Positions 14,121 to 16,357 of a DNA stretch of 16,357 bases are shown one piece after another. This DNA is from JBEKTY01 sp049515555 (GTDB lineage: Bacteria; Planctomycetota; Planctomycetia; Pirellulales; Thermoguttaceae), in the NCBI GenBank assembly GCA_049515555.1, contig JBEKTY010000173.1, forward strand, positions 1 through 16,357, given 5' to 3'. Position numbers and translations under genes: made by a program. Within the stretch, counting starts at the first letter, position 1. Every line of letters starts with the position of its first letter. The notes beneath the pieces are model-generated. The model was not told where the DNA came from. It made no database searches and saw only the letters and a program-made list of their open reading frames with translations.

Positions 14121-16184
14121 CTAAGGACGTCCGGCCTGACTGTCAACGAACGTGATGACAGGATTCCACCTGGTACGATCATCTGCGGTAAGCGATCCCT
14201 TCTTGTTGACGCTGAATGAGAGCGTGTCTCCCTTCCTCACCACAAGAATGAAGTCATGGGCCGCAGGCTTCCCGTGTTGGACGACATGTGCCGGCCAGGC
14301 GATCGTCGAATTATGGGAGATCTGCGATTTGACCCCGTCGCCCGTTCCTGGATTGACCGATACGCTACCCTCCACGCGGATCGTACCGGCGTGCGGGGCA
14401 ATCCATTGACGGACCGCGTCCCAACCGTCGCCCGGCGTCAGGTAGTCCGGTCCGACAGCCGGCGTGCCCGCCTTCTGCCAGGCGTTTAGGGCGGCGTTAA
14501 AATCGAGTTTGCTATACGCGGCGCCATCCCAGGCCAGATAGTGCCAATCGTTCTTTCCCATCACGCCGCTGAAACCGTCCGATGCCTGATTGCTTTCCGC
14601 CGCGTACTCGAAGGACATGTGTTTGATCCAGGTTCCGGTCGATCGCTGGCTCTTGTCACCCCGAACGACGATTCGCATGGTATGCATAACATTCGCATCC
14701 AGTCCCGTCCTGACAAACCAGAATTTGTAGGGTGTGTAGCCTCCGCAACAATCCACGGTCTTCTGCAAGGTTCCGTCGAGCAGTACGTCGGCCCGCCCGC
14801 AATCCGGGGCTTGTTGCGCCCGCCAGTAAATGCCGGTTCCTTTGAAATCAAACTTCAGGCTGTCGCCGGGTTTCTCGCTGCTACTGGAGACCACCGGAGA
14901 ATCCTGTCGCCTCCACGTGCCCGAGTAGACCACCTCCGGGCTGGCGCTGCTCACTTTGCGGACCCGGCGGCTTTCGATTGTGTCGGCATTGTCGTAGGAG
15001 GGTTCGCCATAAGGCCGGAGCGGATCCGTTGTGGGGCGTCCTTCCCAATCCGGGTCGAAGAATCCCTTGACGTTGACGCCGGCCCCCCAGCCCAGATAAC
15101 CGGCGGCGGCGGACGTCTCGCCCGGGCCGAATTCCAGCCGGTATTTTGCGCCGGGGCCGGCGTTCCATCCCTCAAGGTACGTGTAGACATACAGTGTCTT
15201 GCCGCATCCCCAGGTGTTGGTCTTCCGCTCATCCATGGGCGTTATTTCCAGGTTCTTCTGCGTCCCCCAATAATTGCCCGGAATGTTGAAGCACGGGGAC
15301 CAATCCTGCTGGGACAGGTCGGTGCATACCGACAGACTCGAGCCGTAGTTGAAGCTGACGTACTTCTTGAGGTAGGAACTGTAGATGACGCAGTGTGCAT
15401 CGACATAGGACGACTTCCCTCCGATGCCCGGCTCCGTCCATCCACCTTTGTAGAACCGCTGCCATTTGCCGGACGCCATTTTGTCGGCGCTCTTGCAGCG
15501 GGCGACTCGATGCCGCATGAAATAAGGAGCATTAACGCCGGGCTTTGGCCAAAGGTAATAAGTGGTGAAGATGTAGCAGTATCCGCCCGGTTCAGCGACA
15601 TACAGATAGAAGTCGCCATCCCCGCCATCCCAATAGCATCCTGAATGGGCAAAGGGAGGAACCGTGATATCTCCCGTGAGCAAGGGGCCTTCATACTTCC
15701 ACGTCAGGCCTTTGTCCGTGCTGGCGGCCAGATGCACCTGTCGCAGGACGATCCCGGCCCCCGTGGTATAGCCGGCGTACTCGCAATGCATCGGGGCGTA
15801 CAGTTTCTTCTCGACTGCGTCATACCACATTCGACCCAGCAGATACGGATGGACCACGGTGCCGTGCGTCGGATGCGTGGGATTGAGCGTGCCGTCCGGT
15901 TGTCGGACGGCGTTCTCAATATGGGATCCCTTGTACCGGATGACCTTCTCTGAATAACCGTTCTTGTAGATGATCCACAGATCTCCATCAATCATTACAG
16001 GCGATATTGGAAAATCCGACGCCTGCCCGCTTGGCGAGGGATGGTTGAAGGGATCGAGATAGTCCGGCATCGATGGAGGGGTAACCTTGGTTATTGCGAC
16101 GGCAAATGGCAAGGCATCTGCCCGTGCGGGCAGGGCGTTGCGGAGCAACAGCAGGAACAGGACACCCTTGATGAACTGTCTCAT
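14121..16184 (-). CDS. Secreted propeller glycosidase-like protein with two C-terminal beta modules
   Basis: 687 residues. ATG 16184 has an excellent AGGAGGT (16200-16194) 9 nt upstream. Residues 1-24 are a signal peptide (FIKGVLFLLLLRNALPARAD). About 55-400 is a beta-propeller with one Asp-box (STDKGLTW, 155-162), acidic strand ends (PVMIDGDLWIIY, YWDGGDGDFYLYV) and eight cysteines, as in GH43/GH117- or DUF-type five-bladed propellers. About 415-530 is a carbohydrate-binding-like sandwich (VVYSGTWRRQDS, FKGTGIYWRAQ, ADVLLDG, HTMRIVVRG). About 540-687 is a further beta module (NDWHYLAWDG, GWDAVRQWIAPHAGTIRVEG, WNPVITF) that I have seen attached to many planctomycete and Bacteroidetes glycosidases. 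It likely binds or cuts an extracellular glycan; catalytic residues and substrate are not assigned. It is first in line after the regulator and 92 bp upstream of the HzsA-like gene. Confidence 0.7.
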   Translation of the reverse strand: MRQFIKGVLFLLLLRNALPARADALPFAVAITKVTPPSMPDYLDPFNHPSPSGQASDFPISPVMIDGDLWIIYKNGYSEKVIRYKGSHIENAVRQPDGTLNPTHPTHGTVVHPYLLGRMWYDAVEKKLYAPMHCEYAGYTTGAGIVLRQVHLAASTDKGLTWKYEGPLLTGDITVPPFAHSGCYWDGGDGDFYLYVAEPGGYCYIFTTYYLWPKPGVNAPYFMRHRVARCKSADKMASGKWQRFYKGGWTEPGIGGKSSYVDAHCVIYSSYLKKYVSFNYGSSLSVCTDLSQQDWSPCFNIPGNYWGTQKNLEITPMDERKTNTWGCGKTLYVYTYLEGWNAGPGAKYRLEFGPGETSAAAGYLGWGAGVNVKGFFDPDWEGRPTTDPLRPYGEPSYDNADTIESRRVRKVSSASPEVVYSGTWRRQDSPVVSSSSEKPGDSLKFDFKGTGIYWRAQQAPDCGRADVLLDGTLQKTVDCCGGYTPYKFWFVRTGLDANVMHTMRIVVRGDKSQRSTGTWIKHMSFEYAAESNQASDGFSGVMGKNDWHYLAWDGAAYSKLDFNAALNAWQKAGTPAVGPDYLTPGDGWDAVRQWIAPHAGTIRVEGSVSVNPGTGDGVKSQISHNSTIAWPAHVVQHGKPAAHDFILVVRKGDTLSFSVNKKGSLTADDRTRWNPVITFVDSQAGRP

Positions 16185-16234
16185 TTCTCATCTACCTCCT
16201 CATCATTGAAGACAACACGCGAGCCATCCGTGTG

Positions 16235-16357
16235 CTATTCCAAGCGGATGATGCCGCGCTGGATGGCAGCCGTCGCCGCTCCGGTGCGGTCCGCGACGCC
16301 CAGTTTCTCCATCAGGTTGCTCACATGGTTCCGCACGGTGTTGGCGGCAATCCTCAA
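16235..16357 (-). CDS. LuxR/NarL-type regulator, C-terminal HTH only
   Basis: The minus frame enters at the right edge and ends at TAG 16237-16235, giving the last 40 residues: LRIAANTVRNHVSNLMEKLG and then VADRTGAATAAIQRG to the end. The IAxNTVRNHVSNLMEKLGVxDRTxAAxxAIxRGII pattern is the recognition helix and following helix of the GerE/LuxR HTH, as in NarL/FixJ response regulators and LuxR-type regulators. The receiver or sensor domain lies outside the window, so a two-component role is only likely. It ends 51 bp before the glycosidase-like gene on the same strand, with the strong RBS of that gene in between, so the two could be co-transcribed. It is the only regulator seen near the locus. 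Confidence 0.85.
   Translation of the reverse strand: MRIAANTVRNHVSNLMEKLGVADRTGAATAAIQRGIIRLE

Noticed and set aside
14541..15644. Plus-strand frame of 367 codons opposite the propeller glycosidase-like gene
   Set aside because: Same reasoning: no domain, no start context, and fully inside a well supported minus-strand gene.
1..16357. CRISPR arrays, tRNA or rRNA genes, insertion sequences
   Set aside because: No regularly spaced repeats, no cloverleaf-like sequence and no transposase motif or terminal inverted repeats were seen by eye in the window.

Overview
The window looks like a piece of a high-GC chromosome from the PVC group, most likely a planctomycete. The reasons are a dense run of very large secreted proteins with N-terminal WVEAE-type carbohydrate-binding starts, a hydrazine-synthase-alpha-like di-haem propeller protein, and relics of Gfo/Idh/MocA, sulfatase and other secreted-protein families that are expanded in these bacteria. 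This assignment is an inference from gene content; there is no rRNA or other marker here.

Layout. The left edge holds the 3' end of a plus-strand sialidase/BNR-type gene (1-243). Everything else of substance reads on the minus strand. In the direction of transcription, right to left, it runs: the C-terminal HTH of a LuxR/NarL-type regulator (16235-16357, partial); a secreted propeller glycosidase-like protein with two C-terminal beta modules (14121-16184); a chimeric HzsA-like di-haem protein (11686-14028); a zone of gene debris (11293-11656); a secreted alpha/beta-hydrolase (9363-11246); a second zone of debris on the plus strand, including a sulfatase tail (9134-9309); a large GH-like protein with a GATase-like domain (6053-8800); a clan GH-A-like glycosidase (3197-5938); a possible 34-residue small ORF (3070-3174); a six-hairpin glycosidase-like protein (482-3031); and a Gfo/Idh/MocA C-terminal stub (324-480).

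How they may work together. All six complete large proteins carry a signal peptide, and most have glycosidase, esterase or carbohydrate-binding character. The simplest reading is an extracytoplasmic polysaccharide-degradation locus. No transporter, SusC/D pair or sugar kinase is visible, so uptake and catabolism would be encoded elsewhere. The LuxR-type regulator at the right edge is the only candidate regulator seen.

Most notable point. The HzsA-like gene and the GH-A-like gene share about 260 bp of related sequence covering promoter, ribosome binding site, signal peptide and the first part of the carbohydrate-binding module. The two leaders align without gaps. The di-haem protein therefore seems to be a gene fusion that has come under glycosidase-type expression and export signals. 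The repeated occurrence of C-terminal gene stubs between intact genes suggests the locus has been assembled by repeated recombination.
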